This document shows, piece by piece, positions 38,314 to 50,349 of a DNA stretch of 64,000 nucleotides (positions are counted from its first letter, which is position 1; every line of letters starts with the position of its first letter). The DNA is from Topomyia yanbarensis (taxonomy: Eukaryota; Arthropoda; Insecta; Diptera; Culicidae). The position numbers and the translations under genes are program-made. The notes under the pieces are model-generated. The model was not told where the DNA came from. It worked only from the letters and a program-made list of their open reading frames with translations, and did no database searches. The stretch lies in assembly GCF_030247195.1 (NCBI RefSeq), contig NC_080670.1, positions 163,194,080 through 163,258,079 of the forward strand. Direction: 5' to 3'.

Positions 38314-39393
38314 CTCTCCAACCAACTAAAATTTTAGCGAAAATCGACTTTTTAACTTCAAAGTGCAGCGAAAAATTTAAATGAATTATGTGGACGCATA
38401 CAGTGAAAAATTGCAAAACGATTGGTCTAGTATATTTTGTATTATGATATACAACGCATAACAAGTTTTTTTTCAGGGGCCTCCAGAGATGCAATTTCAA
38501 TCGCCCCATTTTGCAGTATTTTGCAATGTAGAAAATTTTGGTCAATTGTTGCGTGATTCTATGAAAATCAGCCAGGTTTTCGCTGAAGATCTGCGTACAG
38601 CAATACATACAAAAAATGCAAACTCAATAATTCTCGAACCAACCGTTTTTTCTATGCGAGCAACCATTCATAGTGATCGAGTGGACAGTATTAACAACGC
38701 AAGCATATGCTCACTCGCCTGGTGAAAGGTACGGACTAATCATGGCGCAGATAATTACTACTTTAACAAAGTCAATTTTGCTCGTTAAAATAATTGTGCA
38801 TTCTAGGAATTTTGCTACGGAATTGCAGTGGTAATTTCCAAAAGGAATGCGTGAAAATCTAACTATTGCATTCAGTACAACAACAGCAATTCAAGTTTAA
38901 AAGGTTTCACCTGTTACTGATATCAAAAAAATATCGATAGATTACATAATGAAATTTGAGAGTAATTTCATGCATATGTATCCTAGTGGACCAGGTAGGG
39001 ATTTATCGATTTGCTTTTAAGCCATTTTTATTAACAATCCAATAAGAAATTGGAATATGGAAAAAAACTTCTTCATCGCAATTTGAAAAAAAAATTGACA
39101 TTCTTAGACGTGCTTCCGCTGTGTATCTTGCATTTACAATTTAAAAAAATGGCCTGACGTCTTTTATCAAAACAGATATATTTATTAATTGTATCACACT
39201 TGTTTCAGAACTTGAAAAGAATATTTGACAGGTTTCACCATACTCTCGAAAAAAAGTCCTAAAATTGTTCTTTTTTATAACTCGCATGGCGGATGGCTAC
39301 ATTGGCTTCAAATAAAACGTAAAGAATGTGTTATAGAATACCACGATGAAATTTCGTCAGCTGGGGACTATTTGAACAGATGAACCCACTTAC
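38314..39393. other. No gene recognised
   Basis: AT-rich intronic-looking sequence. Confidence 0.4.
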
Positions 39394-39532
39394 CTTCATC
39401 TTTGTCACTCATGAAGGAAAAGTGCACTCCGTTATCACTATTGGATAACACCCGCACCTGCGGGTAGTTTTCATCAGCCACCTGCTGGGCGCTTCGTTCG
39501 TACAGATCGAATATCCTGGCAGTGCATTTTAC
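39394..39532 (-). CDS. Internal host-gene exon, possibly Beat-like
   Basis: On the minus strand a 139-nt open exon lies between a good acceptor (TTTTCTCTTCCATTGCAG, ending at 39533) and a consensus donor (GAAG|GTAAGTGGG at 39393). It reads VKCTARIFDLYERSAQQVAD, then ENYPQVRVLSNSDNG and VHFSFMSDKDE, ending one base into a codon, which fits the exon at 26962-27170. A single KC(T)AxI.DLY segment is what follows the last Ig strand Cys in Beaten-path proteins as I remember them, and the terminal hydrophobic exon would agree. No Ig exon was found upstream in the window, so the gene name is not assigned. Confidence 0.65.
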
Positions 39533-40815
39533 CTGCAATGGAAGAGAAAATCAGAACAGAACATCAGTGAAATTGAATTGCGACATTATCGCCATCATCA
39601 TCAGCATCATCATCGCCGTCATTATACTCATGAAGGTAAGCTTTGATCGGTGCACAAAAGGACCCAGTTGGTGCCTTAATGGATATCAGAAGAGATATAG
39701 AGGCTCTCAACAGAGTGCTACATTGATCTCAACATCATCATCGTGGCCGGTTACATTGATCTCTCTACCAGGTTAATCCTGCATAATGAAGTATATTCAT
39801 TAGTGGAAACCGACGCCCTGTTAAAAGTTAATGGGTGACCGTAAGTACAGGTCGGTTCATTCAAAGCCAGCCCGTCCGTAGTATCCTTGTGCATCATATC
39901 GCCGGATGGATCGCTGTATAGCTTGGTATATCCTCCTACAACATCGCCTCACAAGATCAAGCGAAAGCCACAAAAGCTGGTACTCTTTGCCGTGGTAGTC
40001 ACAACCATTACCTACCATTGCGGAATCGGACCTATCCTTTTCGATAAATAGAAATACTCCTAAGCTCTTGCATAAAATTCAAATTGCAGTATACACATTC
40101 CAATCAACCGAAATGAGCTTCGTTCATCCGCAAAACAGATTATCACGGATATAACAGAGGATTTTTTCCACCCACAGAACACGCGCATTCATTGGAAAAA
40201 AGAGTTTCGAACAGGAAAAAAAATGCCGCACGCAAAAATTGCACAACCTTCAGTTTCATGATGTGCATTGGTGCGAGTGGGGTTTTGTAGTACTCATACC
40301 GACCGGTTCCCCAATGTGCCTTTGAAAGGTATAAACATACTAGAGCGTATACGCGAGGATATGGGTTAAACGCAAAACTGAAGGGTCCGTATTGGGCGAA
40401 AACGATCGAGTTTTTTTATTTAATTAAAAATACGTGCAAACGTGGGCAGCGCCAAATTTCTACTGTACTAGAAAATACGAACAGTGTTTTGAACGTAATG
40501 GCAGTGATCCGAATCTTACGTACAGGCAGCGGTATCAGAGCAACAATGCGAAGGAGGCTCGAATTGATAGCAGAATAGAGAAAACGCTGCAAAACGAGAT
40601 TATTTCCTCGAAAACCCATTTTTGAAGCTTTTGGAATGATTGAAGGTATTTAAACAATTCCAGCTGCACTTTGAACATGGGTCAAAAACGAATAAGCCAA
40701 AATTTAAATAAAGCGAGGACCACATATCAAGAATCCTGGCAACTATGTTCAGAATCTGGAGACAGCAACAACAACACCATTTTCGGGTAAAGATTGTATT
40801 TGCTATAGAATTGAG
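39533..40815. other. No gene recognised
   Basis: Presumed intron of the minus-strand gene. A CATCATCAT-rich patch lies at 39590-39615. No motif-bearing frame. Confidence 0.4.
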
Positions 40816-41135
40816 CATTGCAAGATAACGTCATATGAATAACAATGCTTGAAAAAATGACAGTTCAGCGAGCTTGCTTACATGGTGTCAGAATTCGAAC
40901 CAAGTTTCTTGTATTGGGTGGAATCAAAAATTTTCTATGTCCACGTAAACAAGTTCTCTGAACTGTCAGAAAAGTGAGGTTATATATTTTCATGCAATGT
41001 TTTATATTACATGAAAATGTATAACCTCACTTTGGTGACAGTTCAGAGAGCTTGTTTACATGGACACCATGTAAACAAGCTCGCTGAACTGTCATTTTTT
41101 CGAGCATTTTACTCATATAACGTTATCTTGCAATG
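40816..41135. mobile_element. 320-bp nested foldback element
   Basis: Outer arms 40816-40885 and 41061-41135 pair (CATTGCAAGATAACGT with ACGTTATCTTGCAATG; GACAGTTCAGCGAGCTTG with CAAGCTCGCTGAACTGTC). A second palindrome lies inside (about 40936-41001 with 41008-41066, GTGAGGTTATA with TATAACCTCAC). Both arms carry related GAACTGTCA and GTAAACAAG words. Non-coding. Confidence 0.8.
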
Positions 41136-42251
41136 TCCCACAGTAATATACACAAACATGTAGGTTTACATTGAGCTTCCTACCATTTTCCAATGGAGGC
41201 ACTGAAATCTCTGTCGCATCCCATTTGTACGAGTAAAGGAAAGAGATACCAGTCTTCTTCATATGTAGTCTTCGAATAAAACCATATTTTTCATTTCTTA
41301 TATTTATATTCTTTTTTAGTTTATCTATGACAAAAATTTAATAGATATGAAATAACTTGTTTCAAACAAGAATAAGTAACGCTGACTGCACTGTAAAAAG
41401 CAACAACCCTGTCAAAAAAATGCGGACGAACATGGTCAGGCGATTTAAAAAGTTTGACGTTTTACTCAACTCGCCTGTGCTAATTGCCCCTAGGAACAAA
41501 TGCAATTTGCGAATGCGATTTAAAGGTAATTTCAATACATAGACAAATTTTCTAGCGGCTGAAATGGACTTGGTTGTTTTTTGCGTTTTTCAAACATGGC
41601 GGTTCATGTTTGGCTTAAGTTTAAAATTGTTTTTTTTTTAAACAATTGGCACTTTCCCGCTTGTATTTTGTTTGTTAAGTGCACTTAATTTAGCCAAAGA
41701 ATGTGGAATCGTGTGTAAGTATAGTGGAACAAGATCTCTGAGTCTAAATGAAAGTCAGATTGTGGTAAGTTTTGGTGTGCAATACGAATTTCACCATCGA
41801 TTCTTCTTATAGTCTGGTGGTGATTACCTAGTGTACCGATAAATTTATGTGAGTAGATAGTGAATCCGAAAATAATTATTATTTTTAATTTTCATATCAG
41901 GCAATTAAGGGCGATTAAATGGCGCGTTCCCTGGGCGATTTAGGGGTGATTCAAGGGCGGGTAGAGCGGCAAAAAAATGACGGCGGCAAATCGCCCAAAT
42001 GTTGCATATAAAATAGCCCCCTAATTGCCAGCAAATTGCTGACAAATTATAGAGCAATTAGCGCATCCGAGTTGGCAAATAGCCCCCCGCTAGCCAGCAA
42101 CTTGCCCTTTTTGACTGGGAAAGAGCACCATGTTTCGACTTTAAAGGTGGCCTTAACACGTTTGACATGTCCTTCAACCATGAATAGTTACTGGCATCAC
42201 TGAAGTTCCCAAAAGCTTTGTATGGGCTTCCCTCTTTACTTCTCATCACAA
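41136..42251. other. No gene; GCCAGCAA / GGGCGATT repeat words at 41900-42115
   Basis: Between 41900 and 42115 GGGCGATT occurs at least twice, CAAATCGCCCAAATG once, and ATAGCCCCC..(A/G)(A/C)TTGCCAGCAA-like units twice, possibly a short tandem or dispersed element. The rest is AT-rich and empty. Confidence 0.35.
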
Positions 42252-42328
42252 TTGACTTATCCAGTTACGTTGGTATTGTGCCGTTTTGACGTTTGAATTG
42301 GGAGGAAAACAAATCGTTTACACGTCGG
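42252..42328 (+). repeat. Dispersed repeat, copy 2
   Basis: Matches 21573-21640 through GTGCCGTTTTGACGTTTGAA and TTGGGAGGAAAACAAATCGT. Preceded by GACTTATCCAG as in copy 1. Confidence 0.6.
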
Positions 42329-43990
42329 ATTGAGTGAAAAAAAAAGATTCTGGGGTTAAGGAAAGGGCGGTAGTATAAAAATGCCGGATCTTAGTGTGTG
42401 TGTGTGTATATTAAACCTCAGATATCTCAATACTCTTATGCTTGGCTACAGTTGTTGACAGTCCGCCTGGCTACATTTTTTGACACTTCGCTAGTCCGTT
42501 TATAAAGTGTCTATACCGTGAGTATATTGCTACAAGTTACTACCAGTTACTTTTTACCCCAATGCACCCCGACTTTCATTCGAAATTTATTTGAAATTCA
42601 ATCCAAATGAAACCATGTCGGCTTCCATTCGTGTTCCTGTTTCCTGGCATCATTCAGCAAGCGCGGGTACGTGGCTCGGGTGGTAAGTGAGAATTGCTGA
42701 ACTCCAATTCCTCCAACCCGTCATCAAACTCCCGCAAAGTACCGGTTCCGCGCCAATACGATGAAGTTTCGAGAGCGGCACTGGAAAAACCGATTCCCAG
42801 CATTGTATAAAATAATAACAGCGAACACAAAAAGAAACAAAAGTTCAATACATATCAAAGTAAATTTTCACCAAATTGCAATATTTGCAGCAGAGCTCCG
42901 TACCACATATTGAAGTGGGATAGGGATAAACGAGAGACCCTTATTCACGATAACAAAACAAACAAGCTAGATATGTTGCAGTCGTTAGAGAGCTGGAAAA
43001 TAAATTTCATTCGATTGGATGCCGATCCACAAGAGCATGATTGAGTAGGAGGGAGGCGAGCGTTTTCGCGGAAAGAGGAGTTTTTTTACGAGTGCTACGA
43101 ATATTGCGCGAATAATATAACTGCCATCACTGGATGTGTGTTTCGTGAAATGGGGGAAGGGTAACATGGATGGCGGTGTGTGCTGTACCGCAAACAAAAA
43201 AGATCTTTAGTTTTATGAGCTTCGAATTGTGTTCGCAAATTGCTGACGTGTTTGTGTTAAATTTCGATTGACCGTGGGGGAAGAGAGGGGGATTGTACAA
43301 ATAAACCGCTCTCATCGTACACAGGTGTTCGCTGAAAGTAGGAACAAATTTGCATGTATAGTATTTTTTTGTGTTTGAATAGTGAATTGGGCAGCAGATT
43401 TCGATATAGCTCTATTATCATGGTTTTGAAGTGAACAGTCCCAAAAATAATTAATTTTGAACAGAAATTCTGCTCAATTATACCTAGCTTCAGCCCAGCC
43501 CTAGCCCTACAGGTCTATAGCTATTTTTTGTTCAGACTGTTAAAAGAGACTAACGCCGACTTGGACCTTCGTAGTGTTGAATTCATATTTTTCTTTCCAC
43601 AGTAGTGTCTATCCCGAGATAAACTATCATTTCGTTGATTTGTTCCTATACGTCAAACACACAGGAGAGCGAACGAAACAAAAATGAACGCCAAACCGTT
43701 TTTTTCGCTTGCACTAATGCAAAGTGAACATGCGCGAAATTCGGCGCACGGCAGGAATGTCACGATGTGGATTTAGAAAAGATTCGCAATACACCAAGCA
43801 ACTAAACCTTAATTACTTATATCTCCATATTCTCATCCTCCAGCGAACATTGTTTTGGTATTACTTCGTGAGGAATTGTGCTCTTGTACCTCTTCTTTCT
43901 TTGAGTAAATTGTTTTTTGGCGTTCGTTGAACCATTCTGCTCCTAGCTCGGTCCGTTTCTTCGACCCATTTAGCTCTTGTTTTGTCCTTA
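42329..43990. other. No gene recognised
   Basis: A (GT)n tract lies near 42395-42410. A minus-strand frame at 42848-42654 begins with a hydrophobic stretch but has no ATG before it and stops quickly. A donor-like GGTG|GTAAGTGAG occurs on the plus strand near 42684. Nothing convincing. Confidence 0.35.
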
Positions 43991-43995
43991 TCTAC

Positions 43996-44280
43996 TCAAG
44001 TATTCCTCGGTAGTGAATTTACCCTACTTCGATGGAGAGGACCCCGGTTGTAGACTTTCTCCAGACACAGAATTCGAGATTTCCCTCCGATGGCGTCTTG
44101 ATTCTCATCCTCTACTGTTGATAGCACGCTGTTTGACCCGTGCAACTTCTGGCTGTCACTAATGTTGGAAGCTGTCGTTAGCCGATCAGGAGATGCCGAC
44201 CAAAAACTTTCGCAAGGTTTTTTCACCGACTCACTCGTTCCTATGCTTCTGCTAGGTGGCGTTACTGACTTTCGGTTCAT
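43996..44280 (-). CDS. Unidentified Ser-rich minus-strand frame
   Basis: A 94-residue hydrophilic frame, MNRKSVTPPSRSIGTSESVK followed by KPCESFWSASPDRLTTASNI. About 150 bp upstream (44430-44390 on the minus strand) lies AATAAACCTTTATCGGTTCG, the sort of sequence found near the end of an LTR, so this may be the start of a decayed LTR-element gag. Not recognised. Confidence 0.25.
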   Translation of the reverse strand: MNRKSVTPPSRSIGTSESVKKPCESFWSASPDRLTTASNISDSQKLHGSNSVLSTVEDENQDAIGGKSRILCLEKVYNRGPLHRSRVNSLPRNT

Positions 44281-44482
44281 TTCGTCACTTTCACTGATGT
44301 TCCGACAGCTCTTCTGACGGTCTTCCAGGTGCCAGACAAGGTTTACATTCTGCGGTGTTTTCTCGTTATTTATTCACTCCGGATAAAAAAGTAATACCGC
44401 GTGTCCGAACCGATAAAGGTTTATTAGACACACGTGATCAAACGGGAACTGCGTCGTGTATAAGATCCTTTCTTCGTGTTTC

Positions 44483-45680
44483 TTATTTACCCAGATCTAA
44501 AGAATTGATATGAGTCGGGTAGTCCACCTTGCTTATTCCGCTGTATCTCAATCTCTCTGCCATTTGGCTATTCAGGCCATTCGCTATCCTCCAAACATGA
44601 CTACCGTACATCAGTATCGATGACGTTACGATGACTAGAAAATGCCCGGGGTGTGCTGTTGAAGCTATCGCCGACTTCTTGCAGTCATAATCAACATGGA
44701 TGTTAAAGTCTAGCCGGTCATTAGCTGTTTCAGTGTCCGCTTTGAGTCTATGATGTGTTCCCCGACAGTGATTTCTGCGCGCTTCGCAGTTGCGGTCTAG
44801 TTCATCCCTTGCATCCAATTTTCGATTAGGTCAATTCCCTCCATCGCCAACATTTTCATCTCCTCCGGCGTCTGTCGTAGTACCGTTATTAAGATGATGA
44901 GTTATTTGAAAACGGCTGTCTAAGTCTTTTAGAGCAAAACAATGGTTGTTTACTGCCCGACGTTTCGGCCTTGTGGTGTTGGCCTTTTTCAAGGGAAATA
45001 TAGGTCTATCGATTTTTGTTAGAATGTCGGAAAAAACGATGGACCTATATTTCCCTTGAAAAAGGCCAACACCACAAGGCCGAAACGTTCGGCAGTAAAC
45101 AGCCATCGTTTTGCTCTAAAAGACTGAGAGCCCTGGTTATTTCGTAGATAGGAACTCGGTTCTGGAAGTAGCTCCAGAGAATTCTGCACAGTTAGTTAGG
45201 GACCCTGATTATGTGCAGTGATTCAGCGCTGGCTTCCCACCTCACGCTACTGGACGCGTTGTTGACGTCTATCATTGTCGCGGAACACAATCGATTTCTT
45301 CTTATTTTCTGTTGGAGCGCCGTATCAGTTTTCTTAAATAGGGTAAGACTAGCGTCTACCGTAGATTTGTCTTTTGGAATTCCGGACTGGTTCTTCGACA
45401 ATCCGTGGTTGCTCTCCATAAATGTTGCCGGCCTGTTCAGGATAGTCCCCTCTAAGAATTACCCGATTTGGTCTATACGATGGATCCTCGGGAGGTTTGC
45501 GGGTATGCCTGAATCGTTGCTCTCAATGCGACGTTAAGGATACCATATGATCTGGGCGCTTTCTTCATATTTAGAGTATTTGGCAGTTACGAGTTCCTCG
45601 TTGAAGCCTTACATCATTTCGACATTGTCCCATTCTGCTTCGTCATGCGCCATCCTACGCTGACCTTCGGTTTGCCAAGC
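44483..45680 (-). pseudogene. R1-clade LINE fragment, split by a palindrome
   Basis: Minus-strand 45419-45192 reads LSKNQSGIPKDKSTVDASLT and TMIDVNNASSSVRWEA, a degraded RT finger/palm (LDVKNAFNSA in intact relatives), then HIIRVPN. After the inserted element at 44924-45124, minus 44818-44483 reads LDFNIHVDYDCKKSAIA and ILMYGSHVW, the post-palm region. The FADD box lies in the lost interval. 5' and 3' truncated; it abuts the satellite at 45690. Confidence 0.6.
44924..45124. mobile_element. 201-bp foldback with 88-bp arms
   Basis: Arms 44924-45011 and 45037-45124 are near-perfect inverted copies (TTCGGCCTTGTGGTGTTGGC with GCCAACACCACAAGGCCGAA) around a 25-base spacer. It splits the R1 fragment. 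The arm contains AAGGCC...GGCCGAAACG, which resembles a decayed hammerhead ribozyme core. Confidence 0.85.
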
Positions 45681-45689
45681 AAAGAGACT

Positions 45690-46347
45690 AACCCTAGCCC
45701 TAGCCTTATAGTCCTAGCCCTATAGCCCTAGCCCTAGCCCTATAGCCCTAGCCCTAGCCCTATAGCCCTAGCCCTATAGCCCTAGCCCTATAGCCCTAGC
45801 CCTATAGCCCTAGCCCTATAGCCCTAGCCCTATAGCCCTAGCCCTATAGCCCTAGCCCTATAGCCCTAGCCCTATAGCCCTAGCCCTATAGCCCTAGCCC
45901 TATAGCCCTAGCCCTATAGCCCTAGCCCTATAGCCCTAGCCCTATAGCCCTAGCCCTATAGCCCTAGCCCTATAGCCCTAGCCCTATAGCCCTAGCCCTA
46001 TAGCCCTAGCCCTATAGCCCTAGCCCTATAGCCCTAGCCCTATAGCCCTAGCCCTATAGCCCTAGCCCTATAGCCCTAGCCCTATAGCCCTAGCCCTATA
46101 GCCCTAGCCCTATAGCCCTAGCCCTATAGCCCTAGCCCTATAGCCCTAGCCCTATAGCCCTAGCCCTATAGCCCTAGCCCTATAGCCCTAGCCCTATAGC
46201 CCTAGCCCTATAGCCCTAGCCCTATAGCCCTAGCCCTATAGCCCTAGCCCTATAGCCCTAGCCCTATAGCCCTAGCCCTATAGCCCTAGCCCTATAGCCC
46301 TAGCCCTATAGCCCTAGCCCTATAGCCCTAGCCCTATAGCCCTAGCC
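45690..46347 (+). repeat. 14-bp satellite (TATAGCCCTAGCCC)n
   Basis: About 45 units of TATAGCCCTAGCCC, very uniform, starting with irregular TAGCCC units. A short array of the same unit is at 55922-55989 and a scrap at about 43493-43512. Both larger arrays touch R1-clade sequence. Confidence 0.95.
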
Positions 46348-46530
46348 TGAAAGTTACGGTGAAGAACACCGCACGGCTAGCTCACCTTTAGGATGTCCCA
46401 GGGTCGGCAACCGCTCTCGGGAGGACTCATAATACCTTAGCCAATCGACGTTAATTTAATACAAAGTGGAGCGAAACAATAAAAGACCATCCAATGGAAA
46501 TAGACTCTCTATGAAAAACCTGTTTTAATC
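46348..46530. other. Non-coding spacer
   Basis: Sequence between the satellite and the next element. Nothing recognised. Confidence 0.4.
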
Positions 46531-47490
46531 CACCTAGAGGTGCAATTGTGCCTTTCTCATTTCTACAAACTATGATTTAATAGCTGGTTCGTACAATATA
46601 ACATTATGGAAATGTCTTTCATTCTTATTTCACTTGGTAAGTATATATAAGAGCACCTTTTTGCATTCATCGCGGTATCGGTTTGAATCGGAGTTTTCTA
46701 TGTGATCGCACTCCACAACCCGTAACTCCGGAGCCGGAAGTCGGATGGAGATGGAATTTAATATCAGTTTCCGGGGATGCAACACTTTTCATTTGAGACT
46801 AAGTTGATCAAATCGGTTCTGCCATTTTCGAGAAACCAATATAACCGTTATTCTGAATTTGGATGCTTCCGGATCCGTCGATGGTGTGTGGCCAGTGGCC
46901 AGTGTGGCCAAAGAGACTTTGAATGACTGTTGGTGACCTAGATCTACAAATTCAACACTTGTGTTTACATTTTGGAAAAAATTTCACCTTTTTACATTCA
47001 TCGCAGAATCAGGATTTGCTGCGTGATCGTACGTATCACCCTGTAATTCAGGAACCAGAACTCGGATCCACACAAAATTCAACAGCAGCTGATGGACCTT
47101 TCATTTAAAATCAAGTTTGTCAAAATCGGTTCAGAAAATTCCGAGAAACTGATGTGGACAAATCAACAAATTTTGTTTTGTAACCATACTCTTCAACTCG
47201 TAATCCGGAACAAGATGTCGGTTGAAAATGAAATTCAGTAGCAACCTATGGGAATATTATACCTTTCATTTGAATCTTAGTTTGTCAAAATCGGTTCAGC
47301 CATCTCCGAGAAACCGATGTGGACATTTTGTTAACAAATCCGCACATACATACACACATACATACACACAGATATTTTGCGATCTCGACGAACTGAGTCG
47401 AATGTTATATGAGACTCGGCCCTCCGGGCCTCGGTTAGACAGTCGGTTTTTGGAGCAATTACATAACCTTTCTATATGAGAATGACAAAA
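46531..47490 (+). mobile_element. CA-tailed non-coding element
   Basis: Starts CCACCTAGAGGTGCAATTGT followed by GCCTTTCTCAT and ends with a hairpin, CCTTTCTATATGAGAATG. Internally it consists of diverged 150-250-bp modules (GTAACTCCGGA.CCGGAAGTCGG, TTCA.TAGCA.C, CCTTTCATTTGAA, AAAATCGGTTCAGCCAT, CGAGAAACCGATGTG). Before the tail come a (CATA/CACA)n tract, GATCTCGACGAACTGAGTCG and CTCGGCCCTCCGGGCCTCGG. No coding frame or tRNA-like promoter seen. Confidence 0.65.
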
Positions 47491-48085
47491 GAATAATATT
47501 TAATTAGCTTAATCAGCATGAGTTCAATGTTATCTTCATGTGATTACATTTTGAAATGTTGGTGGAATGGGTTTGAAAGTGGAGGGAATGGGGGGTTAGT
47601 AGAATGGGAGTGGAGGATGCGTCAGAAATCGTTCATCGTATTTCGGTATACGGGGTGGATGAAGGAAATGCGGGCGTGAGGGTGGTCCAAGGGGAGGGGA
47701 GTGATGAAGGAGGGAGGTGTAAGGGCAAGGCGGGGGGAGGGGTGGCGACGCAATACTCAACTGCATATTTTGCCTTCCATTTGAGATTTGGTTTGAGAAA
47801 ATCGGTTCAGTCATCACCGAAGAACCGATGTGACTTTAATTGTGGAATATGCCCGGAATTCCGGACTTCCGGAATCGTCGATAGTGGACAATATATTCAA
47901 AGAATGTTTGATTGGCAATCAGTGATCTAGATCTGCGATTAGAAGTAATTTGGTGACCATTTCAATAGTTTTTAGCCTCTGAGGTATTGCGATTGTACCG
48001 ATTTATATGGGAAATTTCAGTGTATCCTTACTAACACCCCTGTAACTCCGGAAGCAAGGGTCAGAACCGAATGAAATTCAGCAGC
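46963..48085 (+). repeat. 1.1-kb direct repeat, copy 1
   Basis: Runs from the second module of the CA-tailed element through a GGAGGGG-rich stretch (47570-47745) to GTAACTCCGGAAGCAAGGGT. Nearly identical, base for base over long runs, to 56965-58105. Confidence 0.8.
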
Positions 48086-48690
48086 AGTCAACGGTATTAC
48101 TGTATCTTTCATTTAAAATCAAGTTTGTAAAAATCGGTAGAGAATTCGTTGGGGAATGAATGTGATATTAGCTTAGGAACTTGGCGGGTTCCCCGGGGGC
48201 GTCATGAACAGTCATAGGTGGCCAATGTGGTCAAAGCTGCTTTAATTGATCATTAGTGATCCAGACCCGCAAACTAGAGTAATGTTACATCAATTTTAAT
48301 ATGTTTTACATCATTTTAACATCATGGTGGTACCAGTTTATATGGGAATTTGCTGTGTGACCGCACTCTTCAACCCGTAACTCCGGAACCGGAAGTCGGA
48401 TCAACTAAAAATTCAATAGCAGCTTATGGGAGCGTTATACCTTTCAGATGAAACTAAGTTTACGAAAATCAATTCAGCCATCTCTGAGAAAATTGTGTGA
48501 GTTTAAATGACACACACACATACACACACATACACACACACATACATACATACACACACAGACATTTGCCGATCTCGACGAACTGAATCGAATGGTGTAT
48601 GACACTCGGCCCTCCGGGCCTCGGTTAAAAAGTCGATTTTTACAGTGATTGCATAGCCTTTCTTTATATGAGAAAGGCAAAAACGACTAC
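48086..48690 (+). mobile_element. Second CA-tailed element end
   Basis: Same modules again (AACTCCGGAACCGGAAGTCGG, AATTCAATAGCAGC), (CACATA)n at 48510-48560, GATCTCGACGAACTGAATCG, CTCGGCCCTCCGGGCCTCGG and the tail hairpin CCTTTCTTTATATGAGAAAGG at about 48657-48677. Confidence 0.65.
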
Positions 48691-49281
48691 ATACGAATTT
48701 TACATTTATTGAATGGCCATACATGCGGTTCGTTTCGGCGCCGATCGACGTTCGTTGGGGCCCTGGACGATCTCCGACGATGGATGGAGAGAGAGAGAGA
48801 AAAAAAGGTTGGAGTTGACGTACCTTGGCACTCTTCACGGACGACAGCGGCGAAAGCCTTTTAGCTCTGCTATATTCCGGGCGGCTGGCGGCGGTTAATA
48901 CGATGACGCAGGCGAGTTCGTGGTCGAAAAGATGTGGACCGCCTTCTAAGCGGCGTCGGTAGGCACCAAGTGGATATTACCGTTGTTGGTCGCAATTTTG
49001 GACGGTTTTTCTCGACGATTCTGGGGGCCGTCTATTTCTTGGCATCCGTCCCGGTACAGGTAGCGGTGTTTATTTAGGACCGTTAACGGGTGCGGTGCGA
49101 GATCACCGAAATTGATCACGAAGCACTGCTCGACGGTTTTTTGACTACTGGCACACGCTGAGGGTAATACTCTTTTTCTTCGCCTTGCTGATAGCTTGAT
49201 CGCCTAAACCAGACTGATCCCGATCGTTATCAGTGCTTTCCCAGGGACTTCTTTCGCTCTCTATCTCTCTCTCTGCTGATC

Positions 49282-49363
<82 letters not shown>

Positions 49364-50340
49364 GGATACAGTGGTTCTGCTGGTAATTTTTTATCCTCCT
49401 TACCCAGCTCAAATAGAAACGAGAAATTAACAAAATGTGGTACTAGAATTAAGATTAGTTATTCTTTTATCGGTTACGTATATTAGGGTGGCTCCCTATG
49501 GCCTTTGCATTAATTTTCTATAGTTATGTACAGATTGCCAATGTTCAGGGAATACGGTTGCTTGGCGGGTGTATTTTACTGATCCTGAAAGGAGCATGTA
49601 CTAAGCCCCAACGTCTGGTCTGCACGTTCCGGGGTGGGCGCAAAAGACCTCTTTTTCCCGTCCTTCAATCTGCATACTCCGCATCTCCATGAACAGTGAC
49701 AAGTTGGACATATTTTTAAGCTCTTAGTGTAAGTTAGGGTATATATTTTTAGGTTAATTAGGGTTAGTGTACACTTATTCTAGGTTAAACAAAAAGTACA
49801 TAGGAAGTTTCCAAAAATTTATAAACTAACGACAATGCAAAGAGAGTCTAATAGCCGTAAGCACAAAGCCGTACTAACTGTTTTTAAACCGGACTAACTT
49901 TTAAACCGGCCTAAAATATTTGGTAAGCTTTAATCAAACGATGCTGTCATTTATATGACTGCGTTCTGATCTGCGTTACACGTCAATGTTAAAAAACAAC
50001 AAATTCAAGTTAAAGAAAATGAGTAAATTCATTCCGATATTTTCTTGCAGTAAAATAGCTTTTCTTCGTCAATTATCTCGTTTCATAGGGTGTGAGAACA
50101 ATTTTGTCAACTTGTTGCCGATATGTTTCTGAACATAGAACTTTAACGTGCTGGATAGTTGAAAGTTGGCCGATGTGCAGTACTTTGTAGTGACATAATA
50201 TGCACAAAAGAAAATAAATTGATATACATATGCATGTTTTTATTCAGTTTGAATAGGCGCTCGTCGAGTTAGAGGTGGCTAAACCATCGGTTGTAATTGG
50301 TGCCATGATAGTTATTTCTCGACAAAAATACGATTACTGG
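48691..50340. other. No gene; (CT)n at 49285-49360
   Basis: A GC-richer patch at 48720-49240 has no motif-bearing frame. An uninterrupted CT microsatellite of about 75 bp follows. The block 49941-50015 resembles 52271-52345 (CTGCGTTCTGATC..., ATGTTAAAAA). Confidence 0.4.
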
Positions 50341-50349
50341 TTAAAACCT

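Noticed and set aside
42654..42848. Minus-strand frame with signal-peptide-like start
   Set aside because: Starts without ATG, stops after 64 codons, no clear splice sites or homology.
45690..46347. CRISPR-like regular repeat
   Set aside because: Units are contiguous 14-mers without spacers; eukaryotic satellite.
47604..47930. 108-residue frame repeated at 57640-57939
   Set aside because: Both lie in the duplicated non-coding element; the frame contents diverge by indels in its relatives and there is no family motif.
49230..49433. Ser-Leu and Arg-Glu repeat frames
   Set aside because: Translations of a CT microsatellite.
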